From Rhodoplanes sp046000175 (lineage in GTDB: Bacteria > Pseudomonadota > Alphaproteobacteria > Rhizobiales > Xanthobacteraceae): 64,000 nucleotides of DNA. A model generated the notes under the pieces. It saw only the letters and a program-made list of their open reading frames with translations. It had not been told where the DNA came from and did not search any database. Made by a program: the position numbers and the translations under genes. Where the stretch lies: assembly GCF_046000175.1 (NCBI RefSeq), contig NZ_JBEOMB010000016.1, positions 1 to 64,000 of the forward strand. Direction: 5' to 3'. Below, in pieces: positions 18,614 through 27,400 of the stretch (the stretch's first letter is position 1; every line of letters begins with the position of its first letter).

Positions 18614-18860
18614 GCCCTCTATTTATCGGCTCCGGCGGCGCTTTTCAAAGGCGGCGCGCCGATCGCCGGAAAGGATCCGGCCGCGCGCCGCTCCGACTGG
18701 CGCCGGGCGGAACTCCAACGGGCGGCCGCATCCGGCCCGCACCCCGCGCCCTTCGGGCACGCGCTCGGCCGGTCCGCATTCTGCGCCGTGGAACGCCGCC
18801 ACCCCGCCGGCCGGCCTCCCTTGCCAAGACGCCCGCGGCCCATTATCAGGGAGCCGCGTC

Positions 18861-18936
18861 GCCGCAATAGCTCAGCTGGTAGAGCACATCATTCGTAATG
18901 ATGGGGTCGGGGGTTCGAATCCCTCTTGCGGCACCA
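18861..18936 (+). tRNA. tRNA-Thr (anticodon CGT)
   Basis: A complete 76-nt cloverleaf: acceptor GCCGCAA pairs with TTGCGGC, D-arm GCTC-AGCTGGTA-GAGC, anticodon stem CATCA/TGATG around loop TTCGTAA giving anticodon CGT (threonine, codon ACG), variable loop GGGTC, T-arm GGGGG-TTCGAAT-CCCTC, then discriminator A and encoded CCA. Intergenic between zur (divergent) and a MaoC gene on the opposite strand. Confidence 0.97.
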
Positions 18937-19020
18937 GAACTTCTCCCAACAGAAACAAGCGGATGGCAGCTCGCGTGCGTGCGTGCGCGCCGGGCCGCTT
19001 GCGGCCTCTCCGACGGCCTG

Positions 19021-19482
19021 TCACGCCTGCGCCGCGACCGTCGTCCGGGCCCGCACCTGGCCGAGGGCGATGTAGGTCATCACCTGCTCGTCGCGCTGGT
19101 TGAGGACGGTGACCCGGGTTTTTATCGTGCCGCGGTCCGGCTTGGAGGCGGAGCGGGTCACCGACACGATCTCGCGGACGGTGCGCAGCGTGTCGCCGGG
19201 GCGGACCACCTGCTTCCAGCGCAGCTCGTCGATGCCGATGCCGACGATCGGCGAGTCGCCGTGGCCGCCGGCCTCGACGAACAGCCGCATCGACAGCGCG
19301 GCGATCTGCCAGCCGCTGGCGATGATCCCGCCGAACGGCCCGGCCTCGGCGGCCTCCCGGTCGACATGAATCGGCTGCGGATCGTTCGCCTTCGCATAGG
19401 CGACGATCTCGTCCTCGGAGAGCACGACCGGCGCGCTGCGCCAGATTTCGCCCTCGTGAAAGTCCTCGAGATAACGCGGCAT
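19021..19482 (-). CDS. MaoC-like hot-dog (R)-hydratase/dehydratase
   Basis: A 153-aa single hot-dog domain protein of the MaoC dehydratase family. It begins PRYLEDFHEGEIW, and has the hydratase signature AKANDPQPIHVDREAAEAGPFGGIIASGW, containing the D/H catalytic pair, then RWKQVVRPGDTLRT. Such proteins hydrate enoyl-CoA thioesters. It lies 72 bp downstream of the Bug-type binding protein gene on the same strand and may share its transcript. Exact substrate unknown. Confidence 0.92.
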   Translation of the reverse strand: MPRYLEDFHEGEIWRSAPVVLSEDEIVAYAKANDPQPIHVDREAAEAGPFGGIIASGWQIAALSMRLFVEAGGHGDSPIVGIGIDELRWKQVVRPGDTLRTVREIVSVTRSASKPDRGTIKTRVTVLNQRDEQVMTYIALGQVRARTTVAAQA

Positions 19483-19554
19483 CGGTCCTCCGCCGGCTCT
19501 ATCGACGCGCGACCGGCGGCCGGCCGACGGTGCCCCGCGTGCGGGCTGCGCCCG

Positions 19555-20535
19555 CTACATCGTGATATTCGCCTCCTTCACCACCGGGCCCCATTTCTCG
19601 AGCTCGGCCGTGATGAAGGCCTTCAGCGCGGCCGGCGTGCCGCCGACCGCCTGCATGCTGAGCGTGGCGAGCGCCTCCTTGCCCTTCGGGCTCTTCAGGA
19701 AGGCGTTGGACGCCGCGTTGAGCTTGTCGATGACGTCGGCCGGCGTGCCGGTCGGCGCCGCGAGCGCGTACCACGCCGTCGCCTCGAAGCCGGGCACGCC
19801 GGCCTCCTGCACGGTCTTCACGTCCGGCAGGTCGGGGGCGCGCTGCGACGTCGTGACGGCGAGGGCGCGGATGCGGCCGTCGCGCACCAGCGGCACGTAG
19901 GACGGCATGAAGTCCATGGCGAGATCGACCTGATCGCCGAGCAGGTCGTTCACCACCGGCGCGGTGCCGCGATACGGCACGCTCGCCATCTTCACGCCGA
20001 GCGCCTGCTGCAGCAGCACCGAGGTGATGTGGCCGAGCGTCCCGTTGCCCGGCACGCCGACATTCAGCTTGCCGGGATTGGCGCCCGCATAGGCCTTCAG
20101 CTCGGCCAGATCCTTCACCGGCAGCCCGAGCCGCGCCGCGACGATGAGGGGCGACTTGGCGATCAGCACGATCGGCGCGAAGGCGCGCTCCGGATCGAAC
20201 GCCAGGCTCTTGTACATCAGCTTGTTGTTGGCGAGCGGACCCGGCGTGCCGAACATGATCGTGTAGCCGTCGGGCGGCGCCTTGGCCACGAAGGTCGCGG
20301 CGATGTTGCCGCCGGCGCCGGCGCGGTTGTCGACGACGACCTGCTGGCCGAGCCGCTCGCCGAGATCCTGGGCGAGCGCGCGCGCCAGGAGATCGGTGCC
20401 GCCGCCGGCCGCGAACGGCATGACGAGGCTGATGGGCCGCGACGGCCAGGTCTCGGCCCGCAGGATGGCGGGCTTGGCGATCAGGCCCGCCGCCGCGACG
20501 GCGAGCACGCTGCGGCGTGTGATGCGACTGCTCAT
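19555..20535 (-). CDS. Bug/TctC-type tripartite transporter substrate-binding protein
   Basis: A 326-aa periplasmic solute-binding protein. The N-terminus is a Tat-like export signal (SRITRRSVLAVAAAGLIAKP). Family motifs are ISLVMPFAAGGGTDLLAR, VVVDNRAGAGGNIA, PPDGYTIMFGTPG, GVPGNGTLGHITSVLLQQA and PYRGTAPVVNDLLGDQVDLA. ATG 20535 is chosen for its GGGAGGAC and for the signal peptide; 34 upstream codons are in frame but implausible. No TctA/TctB membrane subunits are adjacent, which is common for Bug proteins. Ligand probably a carboxylate (family knowledge). Confidence 0.95.
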   Translation of the reverse strand: MSSRITRRSVLAVAAAGLIAKPAILRAETWPSRPISLVMPFAAGGGTDLLARALAQDLGERLGQQVVVDNRAGAGGNIAATFVAKAPPDGYTIMFGTPGPLANNKLMYKSLAFDPERAFAPIVLIAKSPLIVAARLGLPVKDLAELKAYAGANPGKLNVGVPGNGTLGHITSVLLQQALGVKMASVPYRGTAPVVNDLLGDQVDLAMDFMPSYVPLVRDGRIRALAVTTSQRAPDLPDVKTVQEAGVPGFEATAWYALAAPTGTPADVIDKLNAASNAFLKSPKGKEALATLSMQAVGGTPAALKAFITAELEKWGPVVKEANITM

Positions 20536-20736
20536 GGCGTCCTCCCGGGCCGGGCGGCGATGCCGCGGCGGCGTTGTTTTGAGGAAGCTTAGCGAAGCGG
20601 CACGGCCCCGCCGCGGCTTTGTGCCGGCGTTCCACATCGCGGAATGCGGGAATTCGCCGGTCGGCCGGCCCGGCGCTTCGGCTAGCGTCGCCGGCGAAAC
20701 GACAACGGCCGCGTGGCGGCGCGACGGGCGGAAACG

Positions 20737-22161
20737 ATGGACACTTCGAAATTCTACATCGACGGCGGCTGGGTGGAGCCGGCCGGCACGGCGCGGCTCG
20801 GCATCGTCGACCCGGCGAACGAGGAGATTTTTGCAGAGATCCGGCTCGGCACGCGCGAGGACGTGGATCGCGCCGCGGCGGCCGCCCGGCGCGCCTTCGC
20901 GGTCGCTTCTGAAACCCCGGTTGCCGAGCGCGTCGCTTGGCTCGAAAAAATCATCGCGGGATTCAGATCACGTCTGCCGGATCTCGCCATGATGATGACG
21001 CGCGAGATGGGCTCGCCCATCACGTTCGCGACCGAGCGGCAGGCGACCGTCGCGCTCTATCACTTCGAGGAGGCGGCGCGGGTGCTCGCGCAGTACCGCT
21101 TCGAGGCGCCGATGGGCGCCGGGATCGTGCGGCGCGAGCCGATCGGCGTCTGCGGCCTGATCACGCCGTGGAACTGGCCGCTCAATCAGGTCGCCTCGAA
21201 GCTCGCCCCGGCGCTCGCCGCCGGCTGCACCGTGGTGCTGAAGCCGAGCGAGATCGCGCCGCTCAGCGCCATGATGCTGGCCGAGATCGTCGACGCGGCG
21301 GGCGTGCCGGCCGGCGTCTTCAATCTGGTCAACGGCGACGGACCGACGGTCGGCGAGGCGATCGCGGCGCATCCCGAGATCGACATGGTGTCGTTCACGG
21401 GCTCGACCGCGGCCGGCATCAGGGTCGCCAAGCTCGCCGCCGACACGGTCAAGCGCGTCGCCCAGGAGCTCGGCGGCAAGTCGGCGAACATCATCCTCGA
21501 CGACGCCGATCTCGACGCCGCCGTGATGGCCGGCGTCCATGCCTGCAACACCAATGGCGGGCAGAACTGCCAGTCCCCGACCCGCATGCTGATCCCGCGC
21601 GCGAGCCGCGAGGCGGCCTTCGCGGCGGCGCGGCGCGCGATCGAGACGATCCGGCTCGGCGACCCGCAGGACAAGGCGACCACCATGGGACCGCTGGTGA
21701 GCCGCGCCCAGTTCGACAAGGTGCAGGAGCTGATTCAGTCCGGCCTCGACGAGGGCGCGACGCTGGTGGCCGGCGGTCCCGGCCGGCCAGCGGATCTGAA
21801 CCGCGGCTTCTACGTGCGCCCGACCGTGTTCGGCGACGTGACGCCCGCCATGCGGATCGCCCGGGAGGAAATCTTCGGCCCCGTGCTGTCGATCATGAGC
21901 TACGACAGCGAGGACGAGGCGATCGCCATCGCCAACGCCACGCCGTTCGGCCTCGCCGGCTTCGTGCAGTCGAAGGACCCGGCCCGCGCCCGAAGAGTCG
22001 CCGAGCGCATCCGGGCCGGGCGCGTCTACATCAACGGCGCCGCCTTCGACCGCAGCCTGCCGTTCGGCGGCTACAAGCAGTCCGGCAACGGCCGCGAGTT
22101 CGGCGTGTTCGGCTTCGAGGAGTATCTCGAGGTGAAGGCGATTCTCGGCGCCACGGCATGA
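20737..22161 (+). CDS. NAD(P)-dependent aldehyde dehydrogenase
   Basis: A 474-aa ALDH-superfamily enzyme that oxidises an aldehyde to an acid. Key residues: ITPWNWPLNQVASKLAPALAAGCT and VLKPSEIAPLSA (cofactor binding), FTGSTAAGI, the general-base Glu in ELGGKSANI (E244), the catalytic Cys in NTNGGQNCQSPTRM (C278), and the C-terminal EEIFGPVLSIM and LPFGGYKQSGNGRE. ATG 20737 follows GGCGGAAACG. The ThDP-enzyme gene follows in the same direction after 119 bp, suggesting a decarboxylase-dehydrogenase pair. Substrate not predictable. Confidence 0.95.
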   Translation: MDTSKFYIDGGWVEPAGTARLGIVDPANEEIFAEIRLGTREDVDRAAAAARRAFAVASETPVAERVAWLEKIIAGFRSRLPDLAMMMTREMGSPITFATERQATVALYHFEEAARVLAQYRFEAPMGAGIVRREPIGVCGLITPWNWPLNQVASKLAPALAAGCTVVLKPSEIAPLSAMMLAEIVDAAGVPAGVFNLVNGDGPTVGEAIAAHPEIDMVSFTGSTAAGIRVAKLAADTVKRVAQELGGKSANIILDDADLDAAVMAGVHACNTNGGQNCQSPTRMLIPRASREAAFAAARRAIETIRLGDPQDKATTMGPLVSRAQFDKVQELIQSGLDEGATLVAGGPGRPADLNRGFYVRPTVFGDVTPAMRIAREEIFGPVLSIMSYDSEDEAIAIANATPFGLAGFVQSKDPARARRVAERIRAGRVYINGAAFDRSLPFGGYKQSGNGREFGVFGFEEYLEVKAILGATA

Positions 22162-22280
22162 GGGCGCCGACCGTGGACCGTGACGGTCACCCGGACATTG
22201 GATCCCGGACGCGACCGTCGTAGACAGGCCCGGCGCCGCGCCATTCGCGGCCCAGTGTCTGCTCTACGACGACGGGAACC

Positions 22281-23822
22281 ATGAACGGAGCCGAAAGCCT
22301 CATCCGCACGCTGGTCGACAGCGACGTCACGGTCTGCTTCGCCAATCCGGGCACCTCGGAGATGCATTTCGTCGCCGCGCTGGACGCGGTGCCGGCGATG
22401 CGCGGGGTGCTGTGCCTGTTCGAGGGCGTCGCCACCGGCGCGGCCGACGGTTTCGCCCGGATGACCGGCAAGCCCGCCGCGACGCTCCTGCATCTCGGGC
22501 CCGGCTTCGCCAACGGCATCGCCAACCTGCACAACGCCCGCAAGGCGCGGGTGCCGATCGTCAACGTGATCGGCGACCACGCGGCCACGCATCTGCGCTA
22601 CGACGCGCCGCTGACCTCCGATGTCGGCGCGCTCGCCCGCACCGTGTCGCACTGGCTCGGCACCTGCCGCGAGGCCCGCACCGTCGCGGCCGAGGCGGCC
22701 CGCGCCGTCCAGGCCGCCGCCGGCGCCCCCGGACACATCGCCAGCCTGATCCTCGGCGCCGACGCCGCCTGGTCGCCGGCCGAGGGCGTCGCCCCACGCC
22801 TGCCCGTGCACGGCCCCTCGCCGGTCTCCGACGACGCGGTGGCCCGGGCCGTCGCCGCCTTGCGGGCGGGGAAGGCGGCGCTGCTGCTGCGCGGCGAAGC
22901 GCTGCGCGGCCGCGGGCTCGCCGCCGCCGGTCGGATCGCCGCGGCGACCGGGGCGCGGCTCGTCTGCGACACGTTCGCGCCGCGTCTCGAGCGCGGCGCC
23001 GGCCGGGTGCGGGTCGAGCGCCTGCCCTACCGGCCCGAGCCGGCGATCGCGTTCCTCGCGGGCACCCAGACCCTGATCCTGGTCGGCACCCAGGCGCCGG
23101 TGGCGTTCTTCGGTTATCCGGATCAGCCGAGCGAGCTGACGCCGCCGGGCTGCGCGCCGCTGGTGCTCGCCCATCCGCACGAGGACGGCGCCGCGGCGCT
23201 GATCGCCGTCGCCGAGGCGTTCGGCGCCACCGGCCCGGGGCCGCTGAACGCGAGGAGCCTGCCCGAGCGGCCGCTCGCGGGCGCCCTCGATCCCGGCACG
23301 CTGATGCGCATCGTCGCCCGCCACCTGCCCGAGCACGCGATCGTCAGCGACGAGAGCATCACGGGCGGCTTCCAGCACTACGCCGTGCTCGACACGGCGG
23401 CGCCGCACGACTTCCTCAGCCTCGCCGGCGGTGCGATCGGCGACGGCCTGCCGGTCGCGACCGGGGCGGCGGTCGCCTGCCCGGACCGCAAGGTCGTGGT
23501 GCTGCAGGCGGACGGCAGCGCCATGTACACGCTGCAGGCGCTGTGGACGATGGCGCGCGAGAGGCTGGACGTGGTGACGATCATCTACGCCAACCGCGCC
23601 TACAAGGTGCTGATGGACGAGCTGCGCATCGTCGGCGCGTCGACCACGGGCTCGCGGGCCGCGGCCATGTTCGACCTCGGCGACCCGACGCTCGACTGGG
23701 TGCGGCTCGCACTGGGCATGGGCGTCGAGGCGGTGCGGGCCGATACGACGGACGCGTTCGAGGACGCGGTCGTGTCCGCCCTGGCGGCGCGCGGCCCACG
23801 GTTGATCGAAGCCGTGGTGTAA
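22281..23822 (+). CDS. Thiamine-diphosphate enzyme, acetolactate synthase/benzoylformate decarboxylase-like
   Basis: A 513-aa ThDP-dependent enzyme. The N-terminal PYR domain has the activating Glu in CLFEGVATGAADGFARMTGKPA (E48) and LLHLGPGFANGIANLHNAR. The C-terminal PP domain has the cofactor motif ADGSAMYTLQALWTMA with D411 and N438 (YANRAY), the GDG-N spacing of the family. It resembles acetolactate synthase large-subunit homologues often annotated IlvX or MdlC-like. No regulatory subunit gene is adjacent, and an aldehyde dehydrogenase gene is, which favours a 2-oxoacid decarboxylase role (inference). Confidence 0.88.
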   Translation: MNGAESLIRTLVDSDVTVCFANPGTSEMHFVAALDAVPAMRGVLCLFEGVATGAADGFARMTGKPAATLLHLGPGFANGIANLHNARKARVPIVNVIGDHAATHLRYDAPLTSDVGALARTVSHWLGTCREARTVAAEAARAVQAAAGAPGHIASLILGADAAWSPAEGVAPRLPVHGPSPVSDDAVARAVAALRAGKAALLLRGEALRGRGLAAAGRIAAATGARLVCDTFAPRLERGAGRVRVERLPYRPEPAIAFLAGTQTLILVGTQAPVAFFGYPDQPSELTPPGCAPLVLAHPHEDGAAALIAVAEAFGATGPGPLNARSLPERPLAGALDPGTLMRIVARHLPEHAIVSDESITGGFQHYAVLDTAAPHDFLSLAGGAIGDGLPVATGAAVACPDRKVVVLQADGSAMYTLQALWTMARERLDVVTIIYANRAYKVLMDELRIVGASTTGSRAAAMFDLGDPTLDWVRLALGMGVEAVRADTTDAFEDAVVSALAARGPRLIEAVV

Positions 23823-23825
23823 TGA

Positions 23826-24116
23826 TCAGACGCCCGCGAGCTCCGCGGGCATGCGGGAAATATCGGCACGGGCCCGCATCTCCGGCGCCATGGCGCGGAG
23901 CTTCTCGAGCGCGGCGTGGAGCTCCTCCACGTCCGTCTCGGTCGGAGTGTTCCAGATCATCGCCTCGACGAGATCGATCCAGCGCAGGGTCCAGCGCTCG
24001 ATATGCTCGATCGCTTCGGTCGACGGCGACTGCTCGGCGCAAAGCACGGCCATCTCGGCCAAGGCGCCCCGCAGCATTTCGGCAATCCGTTTCTGCTCGA
24101 AATACCGACCTTCCAT
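23826..24116 (-). CDS. Small helical protein, tandem paralog A (unknown family)
   Basis: A 96-aa protein of unrecognised family, mostly helical and Ala/Leu/Glu-rich. The core EAIEHIERWTLRWIDLVEAMI is closely related to VRIERLTLRWIDSVETLL in the next gene upstream (24277-24591), and AALEKLRAMAPEMRA aligns with AALVELRSASERIRQ. GGGAGG about 7 nt before ATG 24116 supports expression. It ends 4 bp from the convergent ThDP-enzyme gene. No TM or signal peptide; probably cytosolic. Confidence 0.8.
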   Translation of the reverse strand: MEGRYFEQKRIAEMLRGALAEMAVLCAEQSPSTEAIEHIERWTLRWIDLVEAMIWNTPTETDVEELHAALEKLRAMAPEMRARADISRMPAELAGV

Positions 24117-24276
24117 GCAAGACCTCCCGGTTTGCTGGTATCGGCATCATCCACGAGAGTGCGGCGCGCGCCAGTTCGTGCAACCCCCAAGGTTGCCCGC
24201 GACATGGCGACACGGCCGGAGCGCAGTTCGGCGCCATCCGAAACCGCGACGAGCAGCGGTGCCGCGCGGGATCCGG

Positions 24277-24591
24277 TCAGAGCTCGAAGGGACGCGCGCC
24301 GAAGCGCGCCGCCGGATCGGGCATCGGGGCGACGACCACGCCGGACTGCCGGATCCGCTCCGAGGCGGAGCGCAGCTCGACCAGGGCGGCACGCAACGCT
24401 TCGGCCTGGCGCCCGGTGCCGCGCGTGGACAGCAGGGTCTCGACCGAGTCGATCCAGCGCAGGGTCAGTCGCTCGATCCGCACCAGGCTGTCGGGTCCGC
24501 CGGTGGCGTTCGGCGGCAGCCGGGCCAGCTCGGCCAAGGCGTGCCGGAGCGTGGCGGCGAGAGCGAGCAGCTCGTCCTCCTGGTGACCCAT
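24277..24591 (-). CDS. Small helical protein, tandem paralog B (unknown family)
   Basis: A 104-aa protein, paralogous to the 96-aa product 160 bp downstream on the same strand. Both share LR.ALAE near the N-terminus, the IER.TLRWID.VE core and AAL..LR near the C-terminus. This copy has an extra C-terminal tail (VVVAPMPDPAARFGARPFEL). GGGGAG lies about 9 nt before ATG 24591. The two probably arose by tandem duplication and may form helical homo- or hetero-oligomers (inference). Confidence 0.8.
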   Translation of the reverse strand: MGHQEDELLALAATLRHALAELARLPPNATGGPDSLVRIERLTLRWIDSVETLLSTRGTGRQAEALRAALVELRSASERIRQSGVVVAPMPDPAARFGARPFEL

Positions 24592-24891
24592 GTGCAGTCT
24601 CCCCTTGACGAGGCTGATGTTTCACCCCTCCGCGCGCACAGGGCTAGCCTTCTCATAAGTCGGGTCGCGCACATTTTCGTGATGGAGCATAGTACCTTGC
24701 GGGTTTCGGGCTAGGGCACGGTGATACCACACCTCCCCTGCGTGCACCGGGCGACACGAACCCCGTCAAGGTGGCGCGACGCAGCATACCGCCAGCATGC
24801 ACCAGATGCCGCCAGCCGAGGTTCGGGACGCTCGGACGCGCCGGCCGACGCCGCGCCGTCCGCTGATTCGGCGAGCCCGCACGCTCCGAAA

Positions 24892-24922
24892 CGAAACGGG
24901 GCGCCACGGTCGGGCGCCCCGT
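24892..24922 (-). terminator. Rho-independent-like terminator after leuC
   Basis: Perfect 10-bp stem ACGGGGCGCC (24896-24905) / GGCGCCCCGT (24913-24922) with a 7-nt loop. Read on the minus strand it lies 75 bp after the leuC stop and is followed by TTTCGTTTC. Confidence 0.7.
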
Positions 24923-24996
24923 CGTCTCGTTGCGTGATCGCGTGCGCGATCTCGCCGCCTGGCCGTTTCGAGGTCCGGCCGCTGCGGCCGTCGTGG

Positions 24997-26400
24997 TCAG
25001 CGCACGTCGCGCACGTCGACGAAGCGGCCGGCCAGCGCGGCGGCGGCCGCCATGATCGGCGACACCAGATGGGTGCGGCCCTTGTAGCCCTGGCGGCCCT
25101 CGAAGTTGCGGTTCGAGGTCGAGGCGCAGCGCTCGCCCGGCGCCAGCTTGTCCGGGTTCATGGCGAGGCACATCGAGCAGCCCGGCTCGCGCCACTCGAA
25201 GCCGGCGGTCGTGAAGATTTTGTCGAGGCCTTCGGCCTCGGCCTGCTCCTTCACGAGGCCCGAACCCGGCACCACCATGGCCTTGACGGCGGCGTTGACG
25301 GTCTTGCCCTGCACCAGCGCGGCGGCGGCCCGCAGGTCCTCGATGCGCGAGTTGGTGCAGGAGCCGATGAACACCCGGTCGATGGCGATGTCGGTGAGCT
25401 TCTCGCCGCCGGAGAGGCCCATGTAGCGCAGCGCGGCTTCCGCCGCGGCGCGCTTGCGCTCGTCGGCGATCTCGGCCGGCACCGGCACGCGGCCGGTGAT
25501 CGCCACCACCTGCTCGGGGCTGGTGCCCCAGGTGACGAGCGGCGGCAGGTTGGCGGCGTCGAGCCTCACGATCGCGTCGAAATGCGCGCCGTCGTCGGAG
25601 CGCAGCGTCTCCCAATAGCGCAGCGCCTGGTCCCAGGCGGCGCCCTTCGGGGCCTTCGGGCGGTCCTTGAGCCAAGCGTAGGTCTTCTCGTCGGGGGCGA
25701 CCATGCCGGCGCGGGCACCGCCCTCGATCGACATGTTGCAGATGGTCATGCGGCCCTCGACCGAGATGTCGCGGATCGCCTCGCCCGCATACTCGATCGT
25801 GTAGCCGGTGCCGCCGGCCGTGCCGATCTCGCCGATCACGGCGAGGATGATGTCCTTCGCGGTGACGCCGGCCGGCAGACGGTTGTCCACCTGCACCAGC
25901 ATGTTCTTCGACTTCTTCTGGATCAGCGTCTGGGTGGCGAGCACGTGCTCGACCTCCGAGGTGCCGATGCCGTAGGCGAGCGCCCCGAAGGCGCCGTGCG
26001 TCGCGGTATGACTGTCACCGCACACGATGGTCGTGCCGGGAAGGGTGAAACCCTGCTCCGGGCCGATGACGTGGACGATGCCCTGCCGCTTGTCGAACTC
26101 GTTGTAGTATTCGAGGCCGAAATGCGCGGCGTTGTCGGCCAGCGCGGCGATCTGGGCGGCGCTCTCCGGATCCTCGTTGGGCTTGGAGCGGTCGGTGGTC
26201 GGGACGTTGTGGTCGACGACGCACAGCGTCTTCTCGGGCGCCCGCACCTTGCGGCCGGCCATGCGAAGACCCTCGAAGGCCTGCGGGCTCGTCACCTCGT
26301 GGACGAGATGGCGGTCGATGTAGATCAGGCAGGTGCCGTCGGGCTGCTCGTCGACGACGTGGTCGTCCCAGATCTTGTCGTACAGAGTGCGCGGCTTCAT
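24997..26400 (-). CDS. leuC: 3-isopropylmalate dehydratase large subunit
   Basis: LeuC, with LeuD, isomerises 2- to 3-isopropylmalate in leucine synthesis. The 467-aa length is typical. N-terminal TLYDKIWDDHVV, DRHLVHEVTSPQAFEGLR and CGDSHTATHGAFGALAYGIG are present, and the three [4Fe-4S] ligands are in FIGSCTNSRIEDLRAAA and GCSMCLAMNPD, near GERCASTSNRNFEGRQG. leuD and leuB are not in the window. A terminator-like hairpin follows. Confidence 0.98.
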   Translation of the reverse strand: MKPRTLYDKIWDDHVVDEQPDGTCLIYIDRHLVHEVTSPQAFEGLRMAGRKVRAPEKTLCVVDHNVPTTDRSKPNEDPESAAQIAALADNAAHFGLEYYNEFDKRQGIVHVIGPEQGFTLPGTTIVCGDSHTATHGAFGALAYGIGTSEVEHVLATQTLIQKKSKNMLVQVDNRLPAGVTAKDIILAVIGEIGTAGGTGYTIEYAGEAIRDISVEGRMTICNMSIEGGARAGMVAPDEKTYAWLKDRPKAPKGAAWDQALRYWETLRSDDGAHFDAIVRLDAANLPPLVTWGTSPEQVVAITGRVPVPAEIADERKRAAAEAALRYMGLSGGEKLTDIAIDRVFIGSCTNSRIEDLRAAAALVQGKTVNAAVKAMVVPGSGLVKEQAEAEGLDKIFTTAGFEWREPGCSMCLAMNPDKLAPGERCASTSNRNFEGRQGYKGRTHLVSPIMAAAAALAGRFVDVRDVR

Positions 26401-26909
26401 CGGAGCGTCTCGCGGTTCTTATGTCAGGTGGAAAATCAGAAGTGCGGTAGACGGCAGGATCGCGGCGCGGCCGCGCTCAGGCGCGGCGGGCCGCCGGTCC
26501 CGAAAGGCCGGCCAGCACGGCCGCGGTCAGCCGGCCGAAGAACCGCCAGGGCAGCCGGGCGTGGTCGTCGAGGACGACGCGCGCCACCGGGACACGCGCG
26601 ATCAGGGCACACGCCGCCCGCGCCGGCCGCGAGGCAGGCCCGTCCGCTCGGAGATCAGCGCGGGGCGAAAACATGCGTGGTCTGTAGCAAATCCAAACTG
26701 GCGCCACAACGAATGTCGGGGTCGCAGCTCGGGGGCGCAAGGGCGGGCTGGTCGGCGCGTGTTCAGCCGTAGCGGCGAGTCGAATGAGGGGGCGTATCGG
26801 TGGGCGCTCGGACTCGCGGCGACGCGCCCTCACCCGGATTTCGCGCCTGCGGCGCGCAATCCGACCTCTCCCCGCGCGCGGGGAGAGGTTCAGAGACCGT
26901 GCTCCGGCG
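26401..26909. other. Upstream region of leuC with palindromic repeat, no confident gene
   Basis: About 510 bp between the leuC start and a convergent-facing gap. It holds a palindromic repeat at 26827-26889 (CCTCACCCGGATTTCGCGCC, then CCTCTCCCC-GCGCGC-GGGGAGAGG). A 65-codon minus-strand ORF at 26477-26674 has no good ribosome binding site and an Arg/Ala-rich translation; I do not call it. The stretch 26660-26720 is less GC-rich and may hold the leuC promoter. Confidence 0.5.
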
Positions 26910-27284
26910 TCACTCCACCGCTTCGACCTCGAGGCGGGCGCCTTCGGTGGCGAGGCGGCGGGCGAGCACACGGCCGGCCTCGACGGTCGGCACCGGGATC
27001 TGGCCGACGCCGCCGTTGACGGGCTCCTGGATCACCGGGCGCAGCCAGGTCTTGCCGTCGACCCGGATGTCGATCCGGCGTCCGACATGCGCCGCCGTGA
27101 ACCGTGCGAAAACCTCGCGGCCCGCCGTAGTGAGGATGAAGTTGACGACCGCCTGGCCGCTGCGCTGATCGGTGCCGGAGATCGCCTGCGACACCTCGAG
27201 CCACACCGGCTCGGCCGCGACCGGCGCCGCCAGCGGCCCCGCGGCCGCGAGCGCGACCGTCACGACACAGGCGAAGCGTCGCAT
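26910..27284 (-). CDS. Exported protein resembling a SecD/F P1 head domain
   Basis: A 124-aa protein starting at ATG 27284 with a clear signal peptide (FACVVTVALAAAGPLAAPVAAE). The mature part resembles the small P1 head of SecDF: AVVNFILTTAGREVFARFTA, then GRRIDIRVDGKTWLRPVI and the GGVGQIPV segment, ending ARRLATEGARLEVE. In SecD these elements sit in the large periplasmic domain, here detached from any TM protein. Role unknown. It precedes rplS by 113 bp on the same strand. Confidence 0.75.
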   Translation of the reverse strand: MRRFACVVTVALAAAGPLAAPVAAEPVWLEVSQAISGTDQRSGQAVVNFILTTAGREVFARFTAAHVGRRIDIRVDGKTWLRPVIQEPVNGGVGQIPVPTVEAGRVLARRLATEGARLEVEAVE

Positions 27285-27400
27285 GCCACCGGCGAAGGGG
27301 CCCACCAAGGTGCGGCTCCGACGCAAAGGGCCGGACGAGCCGGCCCTGCGTGTCTTCGGCGATGCCATGCGGTGCGTACGGCGCGGCGTCTGCGATCCGC

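Noticed and set aside
24997..25020. GACGTGCGC repeated at the leuC 3' end
   Set aside because: Only two 9-bp copies inside the coding region (VDVRDVR), not spanning the stop; within chance.
26477..26674. 65-codon minus-strand ORF upstream of leuC
   Set aside because: No ribosome binding site, Arg/Ala-rich, no recognisable structure; cannot be supported.
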